NCBI GenBank assembly: GCA_947359465.1
Contig: OX375872.1
Location: 80,645,641 to 80,709,640 of the forward strand
Origin: Metellina segmentata
Taxonomy: Eukaryota; Arthropoda; Arachnida; Araneae; Tetragnathidae
DNA: 64,000 bases
Direction of reading: 5' to 3'
Shown here: piece by piece, positions 22,651-32,775 of the stretch
Layout: the number at the start of each line of letters is the position of its first letter
Numbering within the stretch: the first letter of the stretch is position 1
Notes under the pieces: generated by a model
Told to the model about the DNA's origin: nothing
Databases searched by the model: none
What the model saw: only the letters and a program-made list of their open reading frames with translations
Position numbers and translations under genes: made by a program

Positions 22651-23605
22651 CGAAAGGTTGACTTGCTTTTCACGATAAGACCGCTTGTAGCGCCTCTAGT
22701 GGTAAAACCAGAAATTAACTATTTTGTCGCGAAAAATATGCTAGGTATACCCGGAAGTTTATTTTCGACATTTGGCACACACGTAGTCCTTTTTTTTGCA
22801 ATTTTTGTACGAAGCCCAAATTTTAAAATTCAATCTAGAACATTTTAAAATTAATTTAATGGCCTTTAATATTATTATTGTTTTTTTTTGGAATGGCAAC
22901 ACCACAACGAGATGACAAATTCTAAATTTATTTTTTCCGTGTTTTCGTTTCATTTTGAGAGGAACGATTTTTCAGCGAACGAAAAAACAAATAAAGTTTT
23001 AACTGGAGTTATCAGTTCTTTTTTTTCTAACTGCTAGATCGTTAAAGATATAGTAACAATTTCAACGGATTTGAAATCTGCGGAAAACTTCACATTAGAT
23101 CGATACTTAAAAGTCTGATTTTCTTTAAATAAATAATTGTTTAATTGAATATCTTTTATATTTTCGCAAGAGATTGTGACGTCATGCCAACCTTCGCGTT
23201 CAAGAAATGAACAGATTCCATTTCCTGCGCTCATACGATTCCAGCGAAGGAAAGCAAAACAAATAAAATATTTTTTGACAGGTATTGTTTAGTACTTTTT
23301 TGAAAGATCGCGATCGCTAAAGATAGATTGAAAATTTCAACGGATTTGAAATCTGCGAAAAAGGTTACATCAGACGGATACCTTACACGTTTGATTTTTT
23401 TCTAATAAATAATTTTTCAGTGAAATATTTATATTTTCGCAAGAGATTGTGAAATATTTATATATTTGCAAAAGATTCAATCACTTCGCAATTCGAATTT
23501 GGCCCCATTTGACAGTGACGAGGCCACCACGGCGTTACCCGTGATGGCTGTTATCCTATAGGTTACGAATTCTCATTTAGTTTGCGAAGCAAACCATCAC
23601 CGATA
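22650..23605 (+). mobile_element. Helitron-like repeat, copy 2 (truncated)
   Basis: Shares with the copy at 7.1-8.1 kb: TTTGGCACAC, GGAATGGCAACA, TCAACGGATTTGAAATCTGC (twice, near 23060 and 23338), TTTTCGCAAGAGATTGTGACG, TTTCCTGCGCTCATAC and CATTTAGTTTGCGAAGCA. The two internal modules of about 290 bp are a tandem duplication present in both copies, so it is part of the family structure. No terminal CTAG is visible at the right side here. Confidence 0.55.
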
Positions 23606-24160
23606 TTATAAGAAATTATAGTAAAATGACTTACGCTAGAAGACGTGTTCACCTATAGCTCTCCTAGTGGTAAAACTCAGTAATTACAGCTCTTTTCGGC
23701 GAAAACCATGCATGATACCGAAAAGAGTCTTTTACGACATTGTAGGTAATCACTATTTGACGACGAAATGGTTTTAAAATAACTAATACTGTAAGATAAG
23801 ACCGCTTGTAACTCCGTGGTAAAAATCAGAATTTATCGCTCTTGTCGCAAAAAAGTATGAAAAACAAGAAAAAAATTATTTGCAAATTTGTAGAGAATCA
23901 ATGATTTAATACGAAATGATAATGTATTACATTTTTCCAGTAATAAATGTTTTTCCTCTCTCTAGCTTAGTTTTCATGACAAGAGCGCTAATTTCTGGTT
24001 TTACCACTATTGCATAGATAAGGCAGCTTGTAGCGTTGTCATTTTACTATAATTTCACACTAAATAGGTGATGCTCCACAACTTTGTAAATGACCTTTTT
24101 CCGTATCTTACATAGTTTCGAGATCGAAATGCTAATTTTCTATTTGTAACGCTAGGGGAG
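23606..24160. repeat. Small dispersed repeat array (TAGTGGTAAAAC units, both orientations)
   Basis: A word group with AAGACCGCTTGTAG, AGTGGTAAAACCAGAAATTA and TTGTCGC occurs at about 22675, 23650 and 23795 on the plus strand and inverted near 23980-24010 (GACAAGAGCG, then TTTCTGGTTTTACCAC). The opposite orientations could form a foldback. No coding sequence is seen and the family is not recognised. Confidence 0.5.
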
Positions 24161-24626
24161 CAGCAAGTTGTCTCTTGTAGCGCATAGTCACTGCAGAATA
24201 CCTATACATCACTTTCATCAACTAAGCTATCACTGTTCAATAGTTACATGGGTATATATAGACTTAACTATGCACCGTGCACAGTATAAATTGAAGTTAG
24301 ATCATTTCTGGAAAAGAGACATGATCCTTTTCAAAAGTCGCGACATTGAAAAAAAGGACATGGAAAGCAATTTGTTAAGGGAATTCAATCATATCAGATG
24401 TTTAATCAAATAAATGGAATTCGTTATCTTTTTAGACAAAGGGTGATCTGTTAAATTAAATGAAAGTTAGCAATACGTAAACGAGATGAGATATCCACCT
24501 ACGCGTGAGAAAAGTTTGAATAAAGGACTGAAATAGATTTAACTCTAAAGCGAAAGAAATTTTAAGTTAAATAATTATATTTATTTCCCATTAATTCACC
24601 AGATTTCGTAATTGCCTTTCTGGAAT
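24161..24626. other. No gene recognised
   Basis: An 81-codon open frame at 24168-24413 shows no motif. AT-rich otherwise. Confidence 0.4.
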
Positions 24627-24702
24627 GTAGGTAGTTGGTAGTTGAATCCAATACACATTGGATCAACACATCGGGCAATGGAAGACGGTTTGGGGTCAAG
24701 TA
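24627..24702 (-). repeat. SINE-A 3' fragment
   Basis: TGTAGGTAGTTGGTAGTTGAA, then CACATTGGATCAACACATCGG and GACGGTTTGGGGTCAA, a degraded reverse complement of the SINE-A 3' end. Confidence 0.7.
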
Positions 24703-24757
24703 ATATACGCAACCAAATATCTTTATTTTTCTACTATTTTGTGGGTAGTCCGGTTGG

Positions 24758-25447
24758 AAGAGTAACGAATTAGCAGCGGAGGGTTTGAGAAATCGAATAT
24801 AACCAGATACCATCATATACAAAGGAGGCTAGTGCACGTTAAATCTGAAGTAGCCTCAAATGTCGTCACGTTGGCGTGGGGTGCCAGCTCAGGTGCGACC
24901 TCGTCATTTGACCGTGGCTCGAAATTCCTCGGAATTTTCTCGTCAGGTTTGAACTAGGGATGCGACAACGATGTCGATGTTTTCAAAACGTCGATGTTTT
25001 TTAAAAAACATCGATGTATTTAACATCGATGTATTGGGATCGATGTTTTTTTAACATCGATGTTTATACTTGTCGATGTTTTTACGTTGTCGATGTTTTA
25101 ATAAGAGTAACGAATTAGCAGCGAAGGGTTTGAGAAATCGAATCTAACCAGATACCATCATATACAAAGGAGGCTAGCGCACGTTAAATCTGAAGTAGCC
25201 TCAAATGTCGTCACGTTGGCATGGGGTGCCAGCTCAGGTGCGACCTCGTCATTTGACCGTGGCTCGAAATTCCTCGGAATTTTCTCGTCAGGTTTGAACG
25301 AGGGATGCGACATCGATGACGACGTTTTCAAAACGTCGATGTTTTTTAAAAAACATCGATGTATTTAACATCGATGTATTGGGATCGATGTTTTTTTAAC
25401 ATCGATGTTTATACTTGTCGATGTTTTTACGTTGTCGATGTTTTATT
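24758..25447. repeat. 345-bp tandem duplication across the SINE/hAT junction
   Basis: Unit 1 (24758-25102) and unit 2 (25103-25447) are offset by exactly 345 bp and differ at only a few positions (for example GGAGGG versus GAAGGG after TAGCAGC, and CTAGGG versus CGAGGG at the element start). Each unit holds most of the SINE body plus the first part of the hAT-type element. The duplication must postdate the hAT insertion, because it contains the boundary. Confidence 0.9.
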
Positions 25448-26159
25448 TTTAAATGAAAAAATTTATAATATAATTAAAAATATAAAAATTTTAAAAATAA
25501 CCAAGGAGCACAATTTTTATAACCAGCAAATTGAACATACTTTTAGACCAAAATCCCCAAAGGTGAAGGGTCTGAAAAGCAGGGATACGACATCGATGTC
25601 GATGTTTTCAAAACATTGAAGTTTTATAAAAAACATCGATGATTTGGAGCTGATGTCTCATCACTAGTTGCTAAACCAGTTATAAGAAATGGGGTAAAAC
25701 GTTTAAATGCACTGAATTTTCAAAACATCGAAAGTTTGGGGGCGATGCACTATCATCATCGATGTTTCAAATTATTTGAACATCGATGTTTTGCTGTCGA
25801 TGTAGCATCACTAGGTGCTAAACCAGTTTTAAGAAATGGGGAAAAAGTTTGAATTCACTGAATTTTAAAAACATCGATAGTTTGGGGGCTATGCATTATC
25901 AACATCGATGTTTTGCTGTCGATGTTGCATCCTTAGTTTCTAAACTAGTTTTAAGAAATGGGGAAAAAAGTTTAAATACACGGAATTTTAAAAACATCGA
26001 TGTTTTTGGAACGATGTTTTATCAACATCGATGTTTTAATTTTGAACATCGATGTTTAAAATCATCGATGTTTAAAATCATCGATGTTTAAAATCATCGA
26101 TGTTTAAAAACATCGATGTTTAAAAACATCGATGTTTTGCTGTCGATGTCGCATTCTTA
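24955..26159. mobile_element. hAT-type element built of ATCGATGT repeats, copy in SINE
   Basis: The element begins TAGGGATGCGAC and ends GTCGCATTCTTA, an imperfect terminal inverted repeat. It is flanked by the perfect 8-bp direct repeat GTTTGAAC (24947-24954 and 26160-26167), the target duplication length of hAT elements. The interior is dominated by AACATCGATGTT-type palindromes in several sub-arrays, with a longer unit (TAAACCAGTTTTAAGAAATG ... GTTTAAATACAC ... GCTGTCGATGT) repeated near 25670, 25815 and 25935. No transposase is encoded. Part of its length comes from the later 345-bp duplication. Confidence 0.8.
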
Positions 26160-26241
26160 GTTTGAACTCGGACCGTCGCCAATATCCCGGTGTGTTGCTC
26201 CGATGCGACGTTAAATAAAACACCTACCTACGCTTTCATGG

Positions 26242-26424
26242 GTCATCATGGCTTGGGCGTACTACTGCGATAGCAACCTACGACTTGTAGGCGGCTCAGG
26301 TTCGTTTCATTTCTTCGTGTATTTCTTTCTTCTGTGCAGTAAAACTTTCCTTACGTGTGTGACGTTATTGACAGCTTGGCCAAATATGTCCCTTGCACCC
26401 TAAAATGCAGTCCAAACAACCTAC
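26242..26424 (+). repeat. SINE-B copy 1
   Basis: A second SINE-like family. It has a tRNA-like start (GGCTTGGGCGTACTACTGCG, with CAGGTTCGTTTC as a box B candidate), a middle with GTGTATTTCTTTCTTCTGTGC and a tail with GACAGCTTGGCCAAATATG, CCTTGCACC and CCAAACAACC. It shares the order of these blocks with the copy at 26.6 kb. It begins directly after the end of the split SINE-A copy. Confidence 0.6.
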
Positions 26425-26620
26425 CGTTTTAACCATATATTGTAAGGAAAAAATTGGCAAGGATTTTTGTAATCCATAGGCCTCTTGTGTACTTCGACTT
26501 TGTATAGCCAAATGTGACTGTTGAGTATCAAACTAATACAAAGATATAAACAAAACTCAAATGCTTTGTCTGCCATCTAACTTTAAGCTCTGTTTATAAT
26601 TTATATAAATTTATTTTACC
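26425..26620. other. AT-rich spacer
   Basis: Short spacer between the two SINE-B copies; nothing recognised. Confidence 0.4.
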
Positions 26621-26810
26621 GTTCAGTTGGGTCTCCGTGGGAAAGGGGCCTACTGCGCTACAACTTGTGAGTTGTTGGCGACAGAAGTTCGATTTGCATC
26701 TGAGTGTATTTCTCTTTCCCATGTCTGTAAAAAATTATGTCTGTGTGTATGTCCATTTTCTTGACACCTTGGCCAAATATGACCCTTTCACCATAAAAAT
26801 GAGTTGCATT
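26621..26810 (+). repeat. SINE-B copy 2
   Basis: CCGTTCAGTTGGGTCTCCG, then CTACTGCGCTACAACTTG, GACAGAAGTTCGATTTGC (box B candidate), GTGTATTTCTCTTTCCC and a tail GACACCTTGGCCAAATATG, CACCATAAAA. The 69-codon open frame within it is incidental. Tails of the same family occur near 3.8, 21.0, 32.9, 41.5, 41.6 and 57.8 kb. Confidence 0.6.
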
Positions 26811-27764
26811 ATAGTCAAAGTCCCTATTATTTTAGTTTTGTGTTAACGTGTTAACCATAGCATTTTGGTTTGATCGGTATTGTCTCGGTTGAACGTCCCG
26901 ATATCTAAGTGGGTTGGTGCTTTTGTCCCGGCCAGAAGAAATTATTGATAATATACAGCAAGATAATATACGTCCATTTTGAATGTTCTTTGATTGTATC
27001 ACTAAGGACTAATACCTTGAAAGTTCTGTAAAATTCATTTTTGCAGGAAATTTCCTCGTCCATCCAAATGGTTGTTGATGAGAAATGAAATTAATAGTTG
27101 CGGGGACTGGTGCTAGTTTGAATCAACAATATTTGTTCTGAATCTTAAAGATATGCAAAAATAACTAATGAAGCTTATGGTAAAATAATATGGTAAAATC
27201 TCAAATTTCAGGAATGAACTTTGCTTATCAACTGTGAACAAAACATCGAGAGAAACACATCACTCGTGAACTTTAAACACAAAAATCTTATTGTGTTAAT
27301 TGAAAAGTGAAGACTTTTCAGAAGTTGGGCATAAGATTTTCCAAATAAACATATTTACGTAAGTTTCTATGTCATGGTTTTATGTTTATATATGCGCTTA
27401 TTGATACGGAATACTTTCATAACTATACGATTCATTGTTCACATAAATTTTGCAAATTTTCTGGATCGTATTTTTCACACAATATGTGTTGTGTTTAAAA
27501 ATAATAATCGTATTTATGATGAACAGTTAGCTAAAATTCAGCTTACGATACTAAACACACGTACCAAATAATTGAAAAATTTCGTTTGCACTATATTTCT
27601 CTAGAATAATGAATAATGTGCATTTTTTAAATAATCAAAAAAGCCATAACACACAAATAATTAAAGAAAGAAGACCCATTAATAAAACCAATTAGTCACA
27701 ATATTTCAAATGCAGTATAAGATCGTATTTAAGTTTTTATAAGGGTATAAAACAGTGCGCTCAG
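26811..27764. other. No gene recognised
   Basis: AT-rich with short open frames only (65 codons at 27374-27571, no motif). Confidence 0.5.
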
Positions 27765-28070
27765 TGGTAGCCCGGTTGGAAGAGTAACGAATTAGTAACT
27801 GGAGGGTTTCGAGTACGAATCCAACCAAAGAACGTCGTGTACAAAGAGGCTGTTGCACGTTAAATATATCTTGATCTTAGATACCCTCACGTTGGTGTGG
27901 TGTGGAAGTTTGGAGAGTGGGGTGCCAACTCAGGTATTGCTTCGTCATCTGACCGTGGTTCAAAATTACTTGGTGTTGTCCTCGGATCTTTTCTCCTCGA
28001 GTTTAATCCTGTGTCGTCGCCAGTGACCCGTCATATTGCTCCAGTCCGACTTTAATCAAAACACATACCA
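27765..28070 (+). repeat. SINE-A copy, full length
   Basis: One of the best preserved copies. Head GGTAGCCCGGTTGGAAGAG (box A) and GAGTACGAATCCAACC (box B), body GTTAAATATATCTTG, CTCACGTTGGTGTGG, GGAGAGTGGGGTGCC, CATCTGACCGTGGTTC and GTTGTCCTCGGATCTTT, and 3' end AAACACATACC. It serves as the reference for orientation of the family. Confidence 0.9.
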
Positions 28071-28396
28071 AAAATGAAAAGTCCAATTCACACGTCACTA
28101 GACTTGTAGTTCTGTATAAGAGATAAAGTTCTCAGTATTTTTAACATTAGCTTCACACTATATAAGGAAACTAAATTTAAATTAAATTTTAATTTCTTTG
28201 AGAAGAGAAAAGCGTTCAATATCAACCCATTAAAATGAATTGAAAGCAATAGAGAGATATTTGTAAGTTTGGTTAGGGTGTTATGGCGCAAGGTATTTCT
28301 ATAAGGAGATAGTACAAAATAATGCAAAGTACACTTCCTATCTTCTAAGTCTAGTTAATACTTCATTAGCAACATGTAGTGCTATATTCGAGATAA
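28071..28396. other. AT-rich spacer
   Basis: A short TTTGGTTAGGGTGTTATGGCGCAAGG stretch near 28265 resembles an inverted SINE-B tail. Nothing else recognised. Confidence 0.4.
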
Positions 28397-29925
28397 TCTA
28401 TATAAATAAGAATGGAGTGTTTGTTTGTACATTCAATATTTTCGACCCATTTCAAGTGTTCTATCCGTTTTGGACCCTTCTGATGCCGAATCCGCCTTTT
28501 TCTCGTTTGGTGTCTGTCTGTCTGTCTGTCTGTCTGTATGTTGTGCCCTATACACGTCCACGCGGTTTAAGATATTTTCATGAAAATTTGCATACAGTGA
28601 GTACTTATCTTCATTTAGTGAGTGGCATTGGTTTCGAAAGTCTGTCCGTCTTTCTGTTATATGCTCGATTTTGTGTTTGTGTGTTTGTGTAGACATCACA
28701 TGAATTGTATTCCAGATATTTGATTGCATTGTATTTTATTTTATACATTATCTAATAGTTTAGTGAATGCAATATTAAACATTTCTTTATTGTTATATTT
28801 AGTTGAGTTTCATGCTAAAACACCTGAGTAAGTATACTTAAATCAACCATAATTTGGTAGTTTTGGAAAAATTGGAATGTCTATTGAATATGACGATTAC
28901 TTCGATTGCTTTACCAGTATTGCTGAAAAAGTAATTATTCTTCAAAAAATTATATTTTTTATGGAATTTCATCTATGATACTTCATTTATTTCGAGTCTT
29001 ATTTTTATTCTTTGCGCAATGAAAACGATTTCCGAATATTTGGGACAGACGATATTTTTCATTGAAACGAGAATGAACAAGATCGCGCGAGCAGTGATAT
29101 TTTTTCTGGTTCTTTCGCTCTGAATTAATTTCACATTTCTAAATTTTGTACACTTTTAGTTGTAAGTTGTGGCAACTGTGCGAGATGAAGGGATAAAATT
29201 GAATCACAAATTAATATCTTTAGAACAATTTTTTGCGACATCTTTTATTTTGTTTTACTTCGCTGTTTCCTGTTTTAAATATTTATTATTTTAATAAATG
29301 TGTTTTCCTTCTCATCACACGCAACAGCACCACAAAGTATTAGACTTAAAAATGTTAGGTAAGTCAGTATAAATTTTCAGTAAATTTTAAGTGTAGTTAT
29401 GCCGTTATTTAAAGAATAATGCCGTTATTGAAAGAATAATAATGTTTTTTAATCCAAAATGGAACTTTTTCCAACATTAAAAATTTCGTTATAATAATGA
29501 CAGGAGAAGATTGCAAAATTTCACAATGTCGCATACCGGAGGCAAGAGTGCCACAAGTAAAAAAATATTGTTACTCGCCGTAAATCGTAATTTTAATTAA
29601 TTGAGTTGAACATGAAAAGAACTTAAGAAAGGGAATTCCAAATCTTCCTATAAATCGTCTTTTATAGTAGTAACCTTAGTATCTCCTTTCGTCATTTTGT
29701 AGCTTTGTCATACAGCAATTGTGCGATGTATGTGAAATGTATTACATGAATGGATATGCATGTGTAGGATTTGTGTCCAAGGTAAGTTGTAGAAAATATA
29801 AAGATGGTGAAAGATGTTAAAATAAATTTTTATTCTACAAAAAACGTAAGTCATTATATATTTTGATTATCTCTTCAATCTAGAGTAAACCAATTCAAAC
29901 CGAGTAAGGTCGGGTATTTTGCTAG
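28397..29925 (+). mobile_element. Non-autonomous Helitron, 1529 bp
   Basis: The left end starts TCTATATAAATAAGAATGG followed by TTTGTTTGTA; the right end is TCGGGTATTTTGCTAG, followed by T. This gives the Helitron signature: 5' TC, 3' CTAG, insertion between A (28396) and T (29926). A short hairpin ACCGA-loop-TCGG(G)T lies just upstream of the 3' end, with about ten bases before CTAG. These ends resemble the common arthropod Helitron type whose 3' end is a CCGGG-type hairpin. No Rep/helicase is encoded. A (GTCT)n microsatellite sits at 28511-28538. Confidence 0.65.
28511..28538. repeat. (GTCT)n microsatellite
   Basis: About seven uninterrupted GTCT tetranucleotides inside the 5' part of the Helitron. 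Open frames on both strands across it (91 and 98 codons) are products of this simple repeat and neighbouring sequence. Confidence 0.9.
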
Positions 29926-29964
29926 TAAATAAATAAATAAATAAATTAAAAATATATATCTATC

Positions 29965-29990
<26 letters not shown>
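29926..29990. repeat. (TAAA)n and (TA)n microsatellites
   Basis: About five TAAA units directly follow the Helitron 3' end, then an interrupted (TA)n run to about 29990. A TAAA-rich target is consistent with insertion at AT. Confidence 0.85.
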
Positions 29991-29995
<5 letters not shown>

Positions 29996-31204
29996 TATTT
30001 TTATCTCTAATATAGCACTACATGTACATATTAACATTAGATTGTACTTTTTACAATCTGCCATTCGTTCATCCATGCATAACTCCTACTAAATCGTGAC
30101 CTCCTTGATCAATAGAATCTCGTATTCTTTTAAACAAAAGATGTGGATATTCAGTCATCTTAATCGTAAAATTGAAAGAAGTGTATAAACATTAACATGA
30201 GATTGCATTCCTCAAATTTCTCTGTGGAATTAGTAAAAACAAAGCACACTTCATGTGGAACTACTGCAGTTGCTATAAAATAGATGAAATTCTCATTATT
30301 TAACACCAGCTGTACAGTAAATAAAGGCTAGGAATTCTCTCTGTCAAATGGGATTGGATGAATGCAATTGATCTGAGTCGTAAAATGTATCATAGGCATT
30401 GACTACGTTCAACAAGTTTTCCTTGTGAAGAACAGTTAGACGACATTATTGATGGATCGCCTATTAAAGGAAACGGCCCCTCGTAAATCTTAGTGTCCCT
30501 TAAACGATATTGCTCGGACCGCTGCAGAACAAGAAACTTGATGGATAATAGTAGTTTGTTGCTATTATGACGTCTTTGTATGTTCCTTGTTGCATCGTAT
30601 GTGGCTTATCTGGATGATATACTCGGAATCTTTTCATAGAAGGAGGAAGTCCTGATGTCGAGAATACGTCTTTCTGAAATCGAGGATTTCTCAGTTTTAG
30701 ATGGGTTGCATTTTATTGCGCCCAATTCAAATGTAACTCTGAAATATTGTTCGAGAATTTTTTACTCTTACGAAATATTTTATCTGTGTGTGGTGTATAG
30801 TTTATGCATGTGTCAGTCTATAAAAGGCATTTTTTGTTCGTTCAGTAAAATTATTTTCAGCAGATTTAATGTAGACTTTAAGAAGAGTAAGTTTTGAGAT
30901 ACATCTTGAGTTATCATGATTTTGCCATATCATGTTGTTTATTTTATGACGATTCCAATGTTTTTCATATAAAAGAAGTAATTTTATAAACCTCTTAATT
31001 ACCGTAGCATTTAGGTTTATATTATATATATATTACGCGTTACCTATCCTGGTGTCCGGTCCCGATTAACCTATCAAGAGGACCGTATCTGGTCTACTAT
31101 ATCCGAGTAAACCTATTCACTATAACTCTTATCACGCGCGTGAGAGAGACGGAGATTCACAAGACCATAACCAAACTAAATTTTTCTAAACTATCTGATA
31201 AACT
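29991..31204. other. No gene recognised
   Basis: Open frames stay at or below 80 codons and show no motif. A GC-richer spot at 31035-31150 (CCTGGTGTCCGGTCCCG, ACGCGCGTGAGAG) is not assigned. Confidence 0.45.
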
Positions 31205-31340
31205 GAGCATTTGACAGCGGTTAAAAATTACTAAGTGATGTCCTCGGATCTTTTACTTCGAAATTAATCCCGGATGGTAGCCAATAACCCGTTGCGTTGC
31301 TCCAGTGCGACGTTATATTAGTTAAATACTGTACCTACCT
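31205..31340 (+). repeat. SINE-A 3' fragment
   Basis: Starts in the TTTGACAGCGGTTAAAAATTA region (equivalent to CTGACCGTGGTTCAAAATTA) and runs through GATGTCCTCGGATC, CCGTTGCGTTGCTCCAGTG and CGACGTTATATTAG to TGTACCTACCT. Only the 3' part is present. Confidence 0.85.
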
Positions 31341-32059
31341 AATAAGCTGAGATGGTGTTTTCAAAAAATAATTTTGTCTTGAATCCCTTGAGACAAAAGC
31401 ACTGACATTTCACAAAAAGGTAGTAATTTTTTAATTTTGGTTTTATTGTTCACTTTTATTAAACAAAAATAGCTACGACACGAAAACTTTCTGTGGAAAC
31501 TTAGCAGAAAGCTTAGATGGGCTTTTATTTGAAGAGTATGCTATATTGTTCTACACTTGATGCATTTTTTGCAATTATTTTTCTATAAATACGATTTACA
31601 TGTACAAATCTAAAACTTGTAGCTACATAAAAATAGCAATTCGATGATGTGATGTGTTTGTCAATCTTCTTCAATTAGTAATAACCAAAATATTGATTCA
31701 TTATAATTATTAATTTAAAGCGACCTGAAACGAAATTAAAATAACACCCAACTAGATAAGACAAACTATTGTTAGAGGAAAGTCACTCCTTTTGATATTA
31801 AACTTTTCTAAATCCAAATATCGGTATTATACTACTCTTCTCCCCATTGTTATATAACCGGATTGGAAACAATGTTTGCGTACATTTAACACACTATACA
31901 TATTAATCACATGAAAAATCATGAAAACAATTGTTTTGCTATTGTTTATTATCTAATAGATTGATGCGACTTATTTTTCAAGTAAAAAATGAATTCTTCC
32001 ATTTTTATTTTTTTTAATATTAATTTATGACTTCTGTTTATTATCAAATTTTTTCAAGA
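31341..32059. other. AT-rich DNA, nothing recognised
   Basis: No open frame, element end or repeat unit could be identified. Confidence 0.45.
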
Positions 32060-32775
32060 TAATCGATCTGTTTGTTACTTTCCACTTAATCATATACCAC
32101 GTTTTTTGTAAAATTAGTCACCAGAAAATAAATTTTAAGAGTTTTAATTAATACAAGTAAGAAATGTTTAAAGATGTTAGGTAAGTGAAAAAATGTTTTC
32201 TTCAAAGATAAGGAACTCTGAAAATTCTTGAGAAAACTCTTCACAGAACCATTTATTTGAAATAGTCCCACCTGTCGTTTTAGGATTCTATTGTTTAAGA
32301 TAGTATATCTATAGACGGACTGGGAAAAATTTAAATATAGTTCATACTATTACTTTCTTATTAGTGTACTACATCCTATTGTTTATTATGCCCACCCACC
32401 CCATAGAATTATCTCAATTATTTAACTAAATACTATTTTTCCATTACCACATTTATGCTATTTTATTACAAACCATTGCTTTCAAGATTATAGATCTATT
32501 TGTTACTTTCTATATGTTATTACGCCCCACTTAAAACTCCTATTTGTAAAACTAGTTACTATATAAATATTAAATTTTTTTTTCTTAATTTAAGTTTTTT
32601 AGGTTTAAAGATGATATAGTTTAAATGACAAATGGTTTTTATAGAGATAAGGATCTGTCAAAGATCCTTGAAAAGAATTACTCTCCATAGAACTATAAAT
32701 TTGAAATTGTTATTGCAAATAAATATTTCTTTAGGAGTCCATTGTTCAAGACGCAATAATAAAAGACAAATGAAA
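32060..32775. repeat. Large diverged tandem duplication, about 430-450 bp offset
   Basis: ATCTGTTTGTTACTTTC, TTTGTAAAATTAG, AGTTTTAATTAA, GTTTAAAGATG, AGATAAGGA, TCTTGA, AGAACCAT and TTTAGGA...TTGTTTAAGA at 32066-32300 recur in the same order at 32495-32760. The copies are clearly diverged and no coding sequence is shared. Confidence 0.6.

Larger units (their letters stand above)
24743..26230 (+). repeat. SINE-A copy split by a hAT-type insertion
   Basis: The head and body lie at 24743-24954 (GGTAGTCCGGTTGGAAGAG, then CACGTTGGCGTGGGGTGCC and CTCGTCATTTGACCGTGG). The sequence breaks after GTTTGAAC and resumes at 26160 with the same eight bases followed by TCGGACCGTCGCCAATATCC and the 3' end CACCTACCTA. 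The interruption is the ATCGATGT element. The SINE was therefore in place first. Confidence 0.9.

Noticed and set aside
25359..26091. Open frames of 80-86 codons with repeated Cys/Phe/His words
   Set aside because: They are translations of the ATCGATGT array of the hAT-type element. A similar frame appears at 45684-45920 for the same reason.
27765..27850. tRNA gene
   Set aside because: Box A- and box B-like words are present, but the sequence is the head of a repeat found about two dozen times with the same downstream body. No acceptor stem pairing was evident.
28417..28729. 91- and 98-codon frames on opposite strands
   Set aside because: Both cross the (GTCT)n microsatellite in the Helitron and encode simple repeats such as TDRQTDRQ.
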